Shown: positions 42,584 to 51,278 of the stretch, one piece after another
Position numbering within the stretch: the stretch's first letter is position 1
Layout: every line of letters starts with the position of its first letter
Origin: an uncultured Bacteroidales bacterium
Lineage (GTDB): Bacteria > Bacteroidota > Bacteroidia > Bacteroidales > Paludibacteraceae
DNA: 64,000 bases
Direction: 5' to 3'
Assembly: GCA_900318245.1 (NCBI GenBank)
Contig: ONJT01000003.1
Span: 37,667-101,666 of the forward strand
Translations under genes and position numbers: made by a program
The notes under the pieces: model-generated
What the model was told of the DNA's origin: nothing
The model's database searches: none
The model's input: the letters and a program-made list of their open reading frames with translations, nothing else

Positions 42584-43713
42584 TATTTGAGTAAAGCGTT
42601 AATATCAAGGGTTAGTCCTACCTGGTAGGAGAAATTCGACTTGGTCATCTGGCTGATGGCGAAGTCGATATGCGCCTGTTTGATGCGCACACCTGCACCG
42701 AGCGCAAAGCCTGCGAGTGACTTCTGGTCAATGAGGTTGAGTTCCGCACGCCGACGGTGGTTATAGCTGAACGCGATATAGAACCGCTCGCTCTTCGGCA
42801 CTACCTCGATGGCGAAGATCGTGTGGCGGAACATCATGTCGTACCAAGGGATGTTATGCGGGATGATGTCGCCGGTGGTGGGACTCTTGTCGAGACTCGT
42901 CCATTCGTAGTTGAGGTACCAGGTCTGCATGTTATGGATCTGCATGTGGAAGCGCAGCGGGGCATGCTTGACGCGGTAGGTGAGTCCGAGTTGCAGGTTG
43001 AGCGGTAACATCTCGTGGTTCGAACCGCCTTCGTCGGAATAGAAGCCTTTGATCTGCCAACCGATGTTCTGGAGCACGAGACCCATCTGGAAAGTGGAGT
43101 CGCGCGTTTGGAAATGGGCACCGACGTCGGCGCCGAGGGCGAAGGATGAGTAGGCTTCGTAGATGGAATAGACGGGTTTGATCGTCACACCGACTTTGAA
43201 TAGCGGGCTGAGTTGGCGCGCGTACATCACGTCAATAAGGATATCGCGTGCGCCGAAGGTACCACCGGAAAGGTTGCCGTTCTCGTCCGCATAGCGCATC
43301 CGCCCGTAGTCGAGATAGTGGAGGCCGACGGCGAAATAATTGGGTTTGTCAGGTTCTCCTTCTCCGGCGTAGGGTTTCTCGATTGGTGAGCGGCCGAAGT
43401 TATGGCCGTAGAGCACGGAGCCGAACATCGTGCCGGGCAGGTAATAGGAGAAATTGAGTTCCAGTTTCTGATGCGAGTTCGCGTGCAGCAGAGCGGGGTT
43501 GCACATGCCGAGCGCGATGTCTCCGTCGCTGAGCGAAGCACTGGAACCGCCGAGGGCGTTGATGCGCGAAGAGACGGGCAAAGCCATGAAAGAGAACACC
43601 GAACGACCGGCATTCGACACCTGCGCATGGCAAGTTGAAAGTTGAAAGTTGAAAGTTGAAAGGAGAATCAGCAGCCCCAACAACCCATTTCTATGTATTC
43701 TTTCGTCTTTCAT
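42583..43713 (-). CDS. porQ: Type IX secretion system protein PorQ
   Basis: The protein is 376 aa. The signal peptide is followed by NAGRSVFSFMALPVSSRINALGG, the typical beginning of the PorV/PorQ FadL-like barrel family. GARDILIDVMYARQLSP, RRRAELNLIDQKSLAGFALG and a terminal strand come later. PorQ is an outer-membrane component of the type IX export machine that delivers tagged proteins to the surface. The porQ-cmk-ispH order is, as I recall, the one in Porphyromonas. Much of the signal peptide (STFNFQLSTCHA) is encoded by four GTTGAAA repeats (43634-43662), so the h/c region seems to have been rebuilt by the repeat. It has a promoter at 43754-43785. Confidence 0.9.
   Translation of the reverse strand: MKDERIHRNGLLGLLILLSTFNFQLSTCHAQVSNAGRSVFSFMALPVSSRINALGGSSASLSDGDIALGMCNPALLHANSHQKLELNFSYYLPGTMFGSVLYGHNFGRSPIEKPYAGEGEPDKPNYFAVGLHYLDYGRMRYADENGNLSGGTFGARDILIDVMYARQLSPLFKVGVTIKPVYSIYEAYSSFALGADVGAHFQTRDSTFQMGLVLQNIGWQIKGFYSDEGGSNHEMLPLNLQLGLTYRVKHAPLRFHMQIHNMQTWYLNYEWTSLDKSPTTGDIIPHNIPWYDMMFRHTIFAIEVVPKSERFYIAFSYNHRRRAELNLIDQKSLAGFALGAGVRIKQAHIDFAISQMTKSNFSYQVGLTLDINALLK
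43634..43662. repeat. GTTGAAA heptamer x4, inside the porQ signal peptide
   Basis: Four perfect units are read on the minus strand as STFNFQLST. They are the same unit, and the same copy number, as at 35690 and 36742. Confidence 0.85.
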
Positions 43714-43753
43714 TTTCTATAAGTCCATACTTCCGCATGTTAATTTCGGCTGC

Positions 43754-43785
43754 AAAGGTACGACTTTTTTTGCATATATGCAAAT
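43754..43785 (-). promoter_or_regulatory. Promoter of porQ-cmk-ispH
   Basis: On the minus strand TACCTTTG (43754-43761) is preceded 20 bases upstream by TTTG (43782-43785). Confidence 0.8.
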
Positions 43786-43795
43786 ATAAAAAAAG

Positions 43796-43820
43796 AAAAA
43801 CGGCCTTGAGGTCGTTTTTC
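43796..43820 (-). terminator. Terminator after tRNA-Phe
   Basis: GAAAACGGCC-TTGAG-GTCGTTTTT makes a ~9-bp stem with T/A-rich flanks directly after the tRNA 3' end on the minus strand. Confidence 0.75.
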
Positions 43821-43823
43821 TTG

Positions 43824-43896
43824 TGGTGCCAACGGGAATCGAACCAGTGACACAAGGATTTTCAGTCCTTTGCTCTACCAACTGAGCTATGGCACC
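43824..43896 (-). tRNA. tRNA-Phe (GAA)
   Basis: On the minus strand GGTGCC opens and GGCACC closes the acceptor stem, followed by A as discriminator. A D-arm AGCTCAGTTGGTAGAGC, an anticodon loop CTGAAAA with GAA and a T-arm GGTTCGATTCC are present. CCA is not encoded. A TACTTTTTG-like box lies about 23 bases upstream. Confidence 0.95.
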
Positions 43897-43976
43897 GCGC
43901 TTCTGACGAAAGCGGGTGCAAAAGTACTGCTTTTTTTTGAATTGACCAAATTTTTTCGTATTTTTTTTGCAAAAAC

Positions 43977-44007
43977 TTGTATTTTCGGTATATTTTTTGT
44001 ACTTTTG
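43977..44007 (+). promoter_or_regulatory. Promoter of trmO
   Basis: TTG at 43977-43979, 20 bases, TACTTTTG at 44000-44007, then 20 bases to ATG 44028. This also argues against a start upstream of 44028. Confidence 0.7.
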
Positions 44008-44027
44008 TCGTCAAATTAGGAGCTGTT

Positions 44028-44732
44028 ATGGAGCTAAAAGTGATTGCATACGCCCGGAACGGGCATACAGATAAGTTCGGTATTCCGCGTCAGAGTAGGG
44101 AAGAAAGTCCGATTATGACCCGCATCGTTTTTGAGCCGGAGTTCCGAATTCCGGAAGCGCTTCGCGGGATCGAAGGGTATAGCCACTTGTGGTTGTTGTG
44201 GGGTTTTAGCGAGGTTCCAAATGATCCGGAACAAAGAGCCAAGGACGGTCTGTCTTGGAGTCCGACGGTGCGTCCTCCGAGGCTGGGCGGAAACAAGCGA
44301 ATGGGTGTGTTTGCAACACGGAGTCCGTTCCGACCTAATCCTATGGGATTAAGTAGCGTGAAACTGGTGGGGATAGAGAACGGCGATTTGATTGTGAGTG
44401 GAGCGGATGTGTTGGACGGAACGCCGATATACGATATCAAGCCGTATCTGAGTTTTAGTGACAGTCATCCGGAGGCCAAAAACGGCTTTGCGGAGGAGAC
44501 GAAAAATAGAACATTAGAGGTAGAGGTTTTACCAGCACTTGACCAGCACTTAACCAGCACAAAACCAGCACAACACCTCGTGTCGGAAATTTGCTACATT
44601 TTGAGTCAAGATCCTCGGCCAGCGTATCAAGATGATCCGGAGCGGGAGTATAAGATGGATTATGCAGGTTATCGGGTGACGTTTGTAGTAGCAGACGGGA
44701 AGGTTGTCGTGAAAAAGATAGAAAAAATATAA
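44028..44732 (+). CDS. trmO: tRNA (N6-threonylcarbamoyladenosine-37) methyltransferase TrmO
   Basis: The protein is 234 aa from ATG 44028, behind AGGAGCTGTT. TrmO (TsaA/YaeB) uses SAM to methylate t6A37 in some tRNAs. Family motifs are visible: GIPRQSREE early, RGIEGYSHLWLLWGF, then GGNKRMGVFATRSPFRPNPMGLS and VLDGTPIYDIKPY. The C-terminal YKMDYAGYRVTF is also present. A short insert LPALDQHLTSTKPAQHL (about 167-183) between domains is encoded by an ACCAGCACTT-type repeat of about four units (44541-44575). The reading frame is kept. The gene stands alone with its own promoter. Confidence 0.9.
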   Translation: MELKVIAYARNGHTDKFGIPRQSREESPIMTRIVFEPEFRIPEALRGIEGYSHLWLLWGFSEVPNDPEQRAKDGLSWSPTVRPPRLGGNKRMGVFATRSPFRPNPMGLSSVKLVGIENGDLIVSGADVLDGTPIYDIKPYLSFSDSHPEAKNGFAEETKNRTLEVEVLPALDQHLTSTKPAQHLVSEICYILSQDPRPAYQDDPEREYKMDYAGYRVTFVVADGKVVVKKIEKI

Positions 44733-44747
44733 TTTTTCCCTAAAAGA

Positions 44748-44779
44748 TTTGCATATGTCCAAGATTTTTTGTACTTTTG
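44748..44779 (+). promoter_or_regulatory. Promoter of the secreted amylase cluster
   Basis: TTTG (44748-44751), 20 bases, TACTTTTG (44772-44779). It is the only such pair that I see before the five-gene run, whose gaps are 5-24 bases, so the run is probably one transcript. Confidence 0.8.
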
Positions 44780-44838
44780 CAGTCGCTTAAGTTACAAACT
44801 TAAAAATAAAGAGTATGCATCCAACAAATAGGAAAACC

Positions 44839-46305
44839 ATGAAAAAGTTCATTCTACATATCCTCCTTTTAGTGTTTATCGCGAGCGCGAGCGAGTTGCG
44901 CGCGGAGAATGTTGGTGTGCCGGCGGAGTGCGAGGACGTGATGTTACAGGCATTCTACTGGGATAGTTATAAGACGCAGACGAGTACCGATTCGAAGTTC
45001 GGCCGTACCAAGTGGATTGATTTGCTGAAAGATACCGCGGCGATTAACGCCAATTTTGATTTGGTATGGTTTCCGCCGAGTTCGGGTCCTACCGGTTGCG
45101 GCGTGGGTTATTCCGCCCGTCAGTACAGTAGTCAGGACAGCGATTGGGGAACCAAGACCGGGTTGAGCAATTTGATCAAGGCTTTGCATAGAGGCAATAC
45201 GAAAGTGCTGGCGGATGTAGTCGTGAACCATCGCGGCAACTACAACTCGTGGTGCAATTTCTATACGGATTATTTCGGCAGTTATGGCACTTTTACGCTG
45301 ACTCAAAAGCATATTGTCAGTAACGATGAGTGTTTTTCGGATTCGAAATCATCTTGTTACGGTGCGTCCTCTTCGGATCGCGGGTCGTACGATACAGGCG
45401 ACAATTTCAACGGAGCGCGTGACTTAGATCATAAGAGCGAGTATGTTCAGAACTGGGCGAAGGCTTATACCCAGTGGTTGCTGAATACCATCAATTATGA
45501 CGGATTCCGTTATGACATGACATTGGGTTTTCACGGTCGTTATCTGAAGATGTACAACGAGGCGGCTAATCCGTATATCTCGATTTCGGAGTTATGGTCG
45601 GGTATCGACCGCCAGAAGCAGCACTTGCAGGAATGCGAATATAACACAATGGTTTTCGATTTTCAGACCAAGTACTCGTTGAAGGGGATTGTGGACGGAT
45701 CGTACGGTAAGCTGAACAAGAATAAGACGTTCGAAGGACTGCGCAAGCACGGTCTGGAGCGCTATGCGGTGACGTTTATCGACAACCACGATACTTTCAA
45801 TCGCGGGACTGCATATGGCGATAACCAGTATACTAAGACTACAGATCTATCGACTGCTACGAATAAGGATCATGTGCTGCAGGCCAGTGCGTATATCCTG
45901 ATGATGCCGGGTATTCCGTGTGTATTCTATCCGCATTGGAAGAGTTACCAAACTGAGATCAATGAGTTGATCGCGATCCGTAAGCGCGCCGGTATCCATA
46001 GTGAGTCGGAAGTGTTGGAGGAGTCCAGCGGACAATACCAGTACAGCGCGACGGTGCAGGGACATCGTGGCAAGGTGATTGTGCGCGTAGGAAAATACCG
46101 CAGCAAGGTGCAGCCGGAAGGTTATGAATTGGCTGTGGACGGCGGAGATGGCGGCGCATACACGGTGTATATCGCGATGAACCCGCAGGGCGTGGAGAAT
46201 ATAGAAGACGGCACGGTGAAGAGCGAGAAGTTCATCGAGGACGGGCGGTTGTTGATTCGTCGCGGCGAACAGGTGTATGATGTATTAGGAAGAATCATTA
46301 AATAA
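44839..46305 (+). CDS. Secreted GH13 alpha-amylase with C-terminal tag
   Basis: I use ATG 44839 (MKKFILHILLLVFIASASEL), which gives a clean signal peptide; an in-frame ATG lies 24 bases earlier at 44815. Numbered from that earlier start, the alpha-amylase sites are DVVVNH (134-139), FRYDM with Asp234 as nucleophile, ISELW with Glu259 as acid/base and FIDNHD with Asp326. It should hydrolyse internal alpha-1,4 links of starch. It lacks the extra N-terminal module of its two paralogues downstream. The tail FIEDGRLLIRRGEQVYDVLG is the Por-type tag, so surface or extracellular placement through type IX export is expected. It is first of the cluster. Confidence 0.9.
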   Translation: MKKFILHILLLVFIASASELRAENVGVPAECEDVMLQAFYWDSYKTQTSTDSKFGRTKWIDLLKDTAAINANFDLVWFPPSSGPTGCGVGYSARQYSSQDSDWGTKTGLSNLIKALHRGNTKVLADVVVNHRGNYNSWCNFYTDYFGSYGTFTLTQKHIVSNDECFSDSKSSCYGASSSDRGSYDTGDNFNGARDLDHKSEYVQNWAKAYTQWLLNTINYDGFRYDMTLGFHGRYLKMYNEAANPYISISELWSGIDRQKQHLQECEYNTMVFDFQTKYSLKGIVDGSYGKLNKNKTFEGLRKHGLERYAVTFIDNHDTFNRGTAYGDNQYTKTTDLSTATNKDHVLQASAYILMMPGIPCVFYPHWKSYQTEINELIAIRKRAGIHSESEVLEESSGQYQYSATVQGHRGKVIVRVGKYRSKVQPEGYELAVDGGDGGAYTVYIAMNPQGVENIEDGTVKSEKFIEDGRLLIRRGEQVYDVLGRIIK

Positions 46306-46310
46306 ACGAA

Positions 46311-48512
46311 ATGATGAAAAAAGTTGTAGCATTTTTATGTGTAGCGCTGTGTGCGATGATGTCGTACGCGGCAGATTGTGCGGATGGCCCTTATGGCCTG
46401 CAAATCACCAGAGGTAAAGAAGTTTCTGTAGTGGATGCCCCCAAGTTCGGTGATCCGGACAGCGAGGGACGTGTTCAGTACAAAGCCGGGTGCGTAGCTC
46501 TGAAGAACGGCGACAAGATCAAGTTGATTAACAAGAGCTGCGATGCCACTTGGATGATTGACATCGATCCGTATGGCGAGTACCAGAAGTTCACGGGCGG
46601 TAAGGTGGCCGGTGAGTTGACTTGTACCACCGACGGCGATTATGATTTCTACATCAAGTTAAGTGCCGATAAAGGCGATGTGCTGTATATCGGTCCCGGC
46701 TCCGGCTGCGGCGGTGGAGGCGAATGCCAAGACGGCCCTTACGGATTGCAGATCAATGGTTCGACGGTAGTGGATGCGCCGTTGTACGGCGACCCGGATT
46801 ATGATGGACGTAAGCAGTATATGGCTTCGTGCGTAGAGTTGGAAGTTGGTGATGTGATTCAGTTGATCAACCAGAGTTGCGGCGCGACGTGGATGGTGGA
46901 CCTGGATCAGTATGGTTACTATGAGAACTTCTCGGGCGGCAAAGCGGCTAACCAGTTGACCTGTAATGTAGCCGGTAAGTATGATTTCTATATCAAGTTG
47001 AGTGTGCAGGCCGGCGACCTGATCTATGTAGAGAGCAGTCAGACTTGTGGCGGCGAGGGACCGACTCCTGAGCCGGGTTATACCACTTCTGCTCCGGCGC
47101 AGTGTCCGGACGTGATGATCCAGGCTTTCTATTGGAACAGCTATCAAGACAAGGGTTATGGTCGTACCAAGTGGATCGATCATCTGAACGGCAACAGCGG
47201 TTCGACCGCAGAGGAGTTGGGTAAATGGTTCGACCTGATCTGGTTGCCGCCTATGTCGAAGTCTACCGGCGGAACGGGTTATATCCCGACGAACTACAGC
47301 GACCTGAACGGCGATTGGGGCACGAAGAAGAAACTGGAGGAGATGGTTAAGACCTTCCATGAGAACGGCGCACGTGTGGTTGCGGATATCGTGATTAACC
47401 ACGCTGCAGCCATCAGCGGCTGGTGCGAATTCGCGCAGTTGAATTTCGGCGCGTATGGTTCGTTCAAACCGGATGCTTCGTGGATCTGCAGCACGGACGA
47501 GATGAACACAGATCCCAAGGCCGGTGCATGCAAGGGCAAGGCGACCGGTAACCCGGATGACGGTTACTATGGCGATGACGACAAAGATTATCGTGCTGCA
47601 CGCGATTGGGATCATACCCAGCAGAAAGTGCGTGACATGTTCAAGGCTTATCTGAAATGGCTACGTTATGACATCAAGATAGACGGTTTCCGCTATGACT
47701 ATTGCAAGGGATTCCACAACAGTCATATCAATGACTATAACACGGATGCGAAGGCTTATTTCTCGGTGATGGAGATGTGGGACGGCAATCCGGACGTGCT
47801 GCAAAAGCACTTGAACGATGCGGGTTGGAACACCCTGACCTTTGACTTCGCGATGAAGTACACGGCGTTCAATAACGGTATCGCCGCTGATAACTACGGT
47901 GCGTTGAAGGGCGCAGGTCTGCCGGGTGTAGGCAAATCGCGTTATGCGGTTACGTTCCTGGATAGCCACGACTCGTTCCAGCGCGACGGAAATGAGTTCT
48001 GCGGCGAAGGTAACTCGATGACGGTATGCAAGGATAAGATTCTGCAATGCTATGCATACTTGCTCTCGATGCCGGGCGTGCCTTGCGTGTTCTGGCCGCA
48101 CTGGGTAGAATTCAAGGATCCGATCAAGGCGATGATCAATGCGCGTTATAAGACAGGTGTGCACAGCGAGAGTGCTGTCTCGGATGAGGCCGGCAACGGA
48201 TTCTATAAAGCTACCATCACCGGAACAAATGGTCAGATTCGTCTGTTGGTAGGTCCGAACTCGGGATATAACACCAAGCCGGAAGGATTCACGCTGGCTT
48301 CGAAAGGTGTGAACTACGGTGTTTATTACAAGATGACTACGCCGCGCGGTGACAAGGATACAGAGCGTCATGATCCGACACAAGCTATCGAGACGGTGAA
48401 TGCGGATGGCGAGCGCGCACTGATGGGGGGCGAGAAATTTATGGAGAACGGTAAGCTGTATATCCGCTGCGGCGAGCAGGTGTTCGACGTGATGGGAAGC
48501 AGAGTGAAGTAA
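46311..48512 (+). CDS. Secreted GH13 alpha-amylase with two N-terminal modules and C-terminal tag
   Basis: The protein is 733 aa with a signal peptide (1-20). Two tandem modules of ~100 aa (25-128 and 141-242) share GPYGLQI, VVDAP-GDPD--GR-QY, D-ID/LINxSC-ATWMxD and YDFYIKLS. A PTPEPG linker leads to the GH13 barrel. Catalytic residues fit Asp463 (FRYD), Glu488 (VMEMW) and Asp554 (LDSHD); the NHD of classic amylases is SHD here. The modules are probably starch-binding by position, but I cannot place them in a numbered CBM family. The tail FMENGKLYIRCGEQVFDVMG is the secretion tag. It starts 5 bases after its paralogue. Confidence 0.9.
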   Translation: MMKKVVAFLCVALCAMMSYAADCADGPYGLQITRGKEVSVVDAPKFGDPDSEGRVQYKAGCVALKNGDKIKLINKSCDATWMIDIDPYGEYQKFTGGKVAGELTCTTDGDYDFYIKLSADKGDVLYIGPGSGCGGGGECQDGPYGLQINGSTVVDAPLYGDPDYDGRKQYMASCVELEVGDVIQLINQSCGATWMVDLDQYGYYENFSGGKAANQLTCNVAGKYDFYIKLSVQAGDLIYVESSQTCGGEGPTPEPGYTTSAPAQCPDVMIQAFYWNSYQDKGYGRTKWIDHLNGNSGSTAEELGKWFDLIWLPPMSKSTGGTGYIPTNYSDLNGDWGTKKKLEEMVKTFHENGARVVADIVINHAAAISGWCEFAQLNFGAYGSFKPDASWICSTDEMNTDPKAGACKGKATGNPDDGYYGDDDKDYRAARDWDHTQQKVRDMFKAYLKWLRYDIKIDGFRYDYCKGFHNSHINDYNTDAKAYFSVMEMWDGNPDVLQKHLNDAGWNTLTFDFAMKYTAFNNGIAADNYGALKGAGLPGVGKSRYAVTFLDSHDSFQRDGNEFCGEGNSMTVCKDKILQCYAYLLSMPGVPCVFWPHWVEFKDPIKAMINARYKTGVHSESAVSDEAGNGFYKATITGTNGQIRLLVGPNSGYNTKPEGFTLASKGVNYGVYYKMTTPRGDKDTERHDPTQAIETVNADGERALMGGEKFMENGKLYIRCGEQVFDVMGSRVK

Positions 48513-48536
48513 GAAGTTTAACATTTAAATGATGAT

Positions 48537-49463
48537 ATGATGAAAAAGATTTATGCACTTTTTGCTGCGGCTTTGATGACAGTGAGTTTGTCCGCAGCAA
48601 CAATCTATTGCAAGATGACTCAAGAGTGGTGGACCAAAGACGGTGCAGCAGTGGGAATCTATTTCTGGGGAGTCAACGGTGCTCCCGAGTGGCCGGGTTA
48701 TCGAATGACTTCTGTAGGTGACGGCGTTTGGTCATACGACCTGCCGGCGGATGTAAAGGTTGTTATTTTCTCCCGCGTTAATGGCAGCGGAGATGTAGCA
48801 GACTGGGGTGCCCAGACGAAAAATTTAGACGTACCAGCCGATGGCAAGAATCTGTTTACTATCACGACATCTTCGCCGACATGGGGCGGAAATCCCGGTT
48901 GTGATGGCGAATGGTCGGTATATGACGGTCAAGGTGGAGGTCAAGGCGGAGGCCAAGGCGGCGGTGATACCCCCGGTGGTCAAGGCGGCGGTTCCACAGT
49001 AGAAGGCAATCCGCGTTATTACTACAAAGGCTATATTGACGGCGCAGACGTAGAACCGGGTGAAGAAACTCTCTTTGACCATGGATTGGCAGAGCTGGAG
49101 GTAGCACAAAACGCGTATATCTTTGTACTTTATCAGGTTGATGGTCAGCCCGGCGTACAATACATGACCGCGAGCTATGTAGATGGTCCGACTCATGCTA
49201 CATTGATTAAAACTGACGGAGGAGATAAGATTCATATTGGCGCAGGCAGTTACACACTCTATCTGTATGACAATGAGGATGGTACGCTTGAACTATCTAC
49301 GCAACCTATGCCGGGTAAGAAATTGGCCGATCCGCAACCTGTTCACCAGGGCATCGAGGAGACAGGGGTAGCACCGAAGGCACGCAAAGTGATAATCGAC
49401 GGTCAGTTACGTATTGTCCGTGGAGACAAGATGTTTGACGCCACCGGTCGTCAGATTGAATAG
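48537..49463 (+). CDS. Secreted starch-binding-type protein with Gly linker and C-terminal tag
   Basis: The protein is 308 aa with a signal peptide (1-20). Residues 21-125 (VGIYFWGVNGAPEWPGYRM, DLPADVKVVIFSRVNG) look like the CBM25/26 fold found on amylases, where aromatic residues bind starch. A Gly/Gln linker (QGGGQGGGQGGG, near 135-155) follows. A second beta domain comes after it (about 160-270), and then the tag IDGQLRIVRGDKMFDATG. No catalytic residues are evident. In this operon it probably holds starch at the cell surface, a role played elsewhere by SusE/F-like lipoproteins; that is inference. Confidence 0.75.
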   Translation: MMKKIYALFAAALMTVSLSAATIYCKMTQEWWTKDGAAVGIYFWGVNGAPEWPGYRMTSVGDGVWSYDLPADVKVVIFSRVNGSGDVADWGAQTKNLDVPADGKNLFTITTSSPTWGGNPGCDGEWSVYDGQGGGQGGGQGGGDTPGGQGGGSTVEGNPRYYYKGYIDGADVEPGEETLFDHGLAELEVAQNAYIFVLYQVDGQPGVQYMTASYVDGPTHATLIKTDGGDKIHIGAGSYTLYLYDNEDGTLELSTQPMPGKKLADPQPVHQGIEETGVAPKARKVIIDGQLRIVRGDKMFDATGRQIE

Positions 49464-49483
49464 GAATAGAAAAACAAGCTACT

Positions 49484-51262
49484 ATGCGAAAACTATTATC
49501 TATATTGTTCGTTTCGCTCTTTGCGATCAGTACGTTTGCGGATAACTACGGTATCCTTGTAAACGGCAAGACTTATTTTGCAGGCGAACCCGCGGGCGAG
49601 TATGAGGGATTCAACCAATACCTGGCGCATGTGAGTGTTAAAGCCGGCGATTACTGCCAGTTATATGACGCGGACTTTAAGTCCAGGTGGGCAGTAGATT
49701 TGAATTCCTATTCGGTATCCGGTTTTAAACGCGAAGGCAACAAATATGTTGTCAGCGTAACGGGTTGCTATGACTTCTATATCAAGTTGAAGTACGAGCA
49801 GGACGAGTTGTATATCGGAAACGGGTCGAATTGCGGTGCAGGCGAAGATGTAGATAAGATATATACGGGCGCTGTACCTCGTCAATGCGAGGCGGTTTTG
49901 ATGCAGGCGTTCTATAACGAGTCGTATGATCCCAAGTCTCCCGGAGTGAGCGAATACGGCGATACCAAATGGACGACATTGACGGCTCAGGCGAGCGAGT
50001 TGGGACAGTATTTCGATTATCTGTGGCTGCCGCCAAGTGCCTACGGCGATGGAGCGGGGTACCATCCGAAACAATATAGCAATCAGAACTCCAACTGGGG
50101 AACACGCGCGGAACTGGAGGCGCTGATCAGTGCGCTTCATAACGCGGGCGCCAAAGTGATAGCAGACATCGTGATCAACCACTGCGCGGGCTGGACCAGT
50201 TGGTGCGATTTCCCCGAGATGGATTTCGGCGAATACGGTGTCTTCCATCCGGACGAGACGTATATATGCAAGGATGACGAAGTGAACAAGAACCCGGACG
50301 CAGGCACTTGTTACGGCAAAGCGACAGGCAGTTATGACGATGGAGAGAACTGGGATGGGGCGCGCGACTGGAGTCATGACAATGTGTATGTGCAGAAGAT
50401 GTTCATCGCGTACCTTCAGTGGATGCGGAATGTGATGAAATACGACGGTTTCCGTTATGACAAAGGCGACGGATTCAATAACTGGCATCACTATAACTAC
50501 AATAAACATGCCCGTCCTGAGATAGCGTTTATGGAGTGCTATAAGGGGACGGATGATATCCAGTGGCGTATCAACGGCGCTAACGGCGACCTGATGGCGC
50601 TGGATTTTGACTTGAAATGGCATGTGTTCAATTCGATAGCCGGTTGGGACTACAGTCGCGGCCGCGGCGACTGTATCATGAGTCGCGGAGACGGCAAACA
50701 CTCGGTGACGTTCATCGAGAGTCATGACTGGTTCCTGCGTCCGGATAACGAGAACGAGTTCGGCGGTCGCGGCAACTCGATGAAGCCGGCGTTGAAGGCC
50801 CGCTTGATGCAGGCGAATGCGTTGCTTCTATCGATGCCCGGAATACCATGCGTGTTCTATCCGCATTGGAAGAAATACAAGGCAGACCTGAAACCGATGA
50901 TCATCGCCCGTAAGTGGGCAGGTGTGCACAACGAGAGCGAGGTCAAAGACGAGTATGCCTCGCCAACGGGTTATCAGGCTACCATCGTGGGCCACAACGG
51001 CTGGCTGATTCTCTGCCTGGGCGACAAGGCGAACAAACAGGGCTTTGAGGGCTATACCTTGGCTGCAAGTAACTATAGCACGATGGAAGGCCACAACGAG
51101 AGCTTTGAGATGTGGGTGAACAGTTCCAAACCGAGGCCGCAAGATGTGGAGGAAGTGGAGAGTGAAGAGAAGCCGGTAAAGGCGGAGAAATTTATCCAAG
51201 ACGGAAAGTTGTTTATTCGTCTGAACAATCAGGTGTACGATATATTAGGACGTAAATTGTAA
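49484..51262 (+). CDS. Secreted GH13 alpha-amylase with one N-terminal module and C-terminal tag
   Basis: The protein is 592 aa with a signal peptide (1-19) and one copy of the ~95-aa module (20-115: YGILVNGKTYF, CYDFYIKLKYEQDELYIG). The GH13 barrel follows, with IADIVINH, Asp326 in FRYDKGDG, Glu351 in FMECYKG and Asp415 in IESHD. The barrel resembles those of the two other paralogues in the cluster, but the sequence has drifted (QAFYNESY instead of QAFYW). The tail FIQDGKLFIRLNNQVYDILG is the tag. It starts 20 bases after the binding protein gene. The expected role is starch or maltodextrin hydrolysis outside the cell; exact product specificity cannot be read. Confidence 0.9.
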   Translation: MRKLLSILFVSLFAISTFADNYGILVNGKTYFAGEPAGEYEGFNQYLAHVSVKAGDYCQLYDADFKSRWAVDLNSYSVSGFKREGNKYVVSVTGCYDFYIKLKYEQDELYIGNGSNCGAGEDVDKIYTGAVPRQCEAVLMQAFYNESYDPKSPGVSEYGDTKWTTLTAQASELGQYFDYLWLPPSAYGDGAGYHPKQYSNQNSNWGTRAELEALISALHNAGAKVIADIVINHCAGWTSWCDFPEMDFGEYGVFHPDETYICKDDEVNKNPDAGTCYGKATGSYDDGENWDGARDWSHDNVYVQKMFIAYLQWMRNVMKYDGFRYDKGDGFNNWHHYNYNKHARPEIAFMECYKGTDDIQWRINGANGDLMALDFDLKWHVFNSIAGWDYSRGRGDCIMSRGDGKHSVTFIESHDWFLRPDNENEFGGRGNSMKPALKARLMQANALLLSMPGIPCVFYPHWKKYKADLKPMIIARKWAGVHNESEVKDEYASPTGYQATIVGHNGWLILCLGDKANKQGFEGYTLAASNYSTMEGHNESFEMWVNSSKPRPQDVEEVESEEKPVKAEKFIQDGKLFIRLNNQVYDILGRKL

Positions 51263-51278
51263 TCAATAGAGAAATTTT

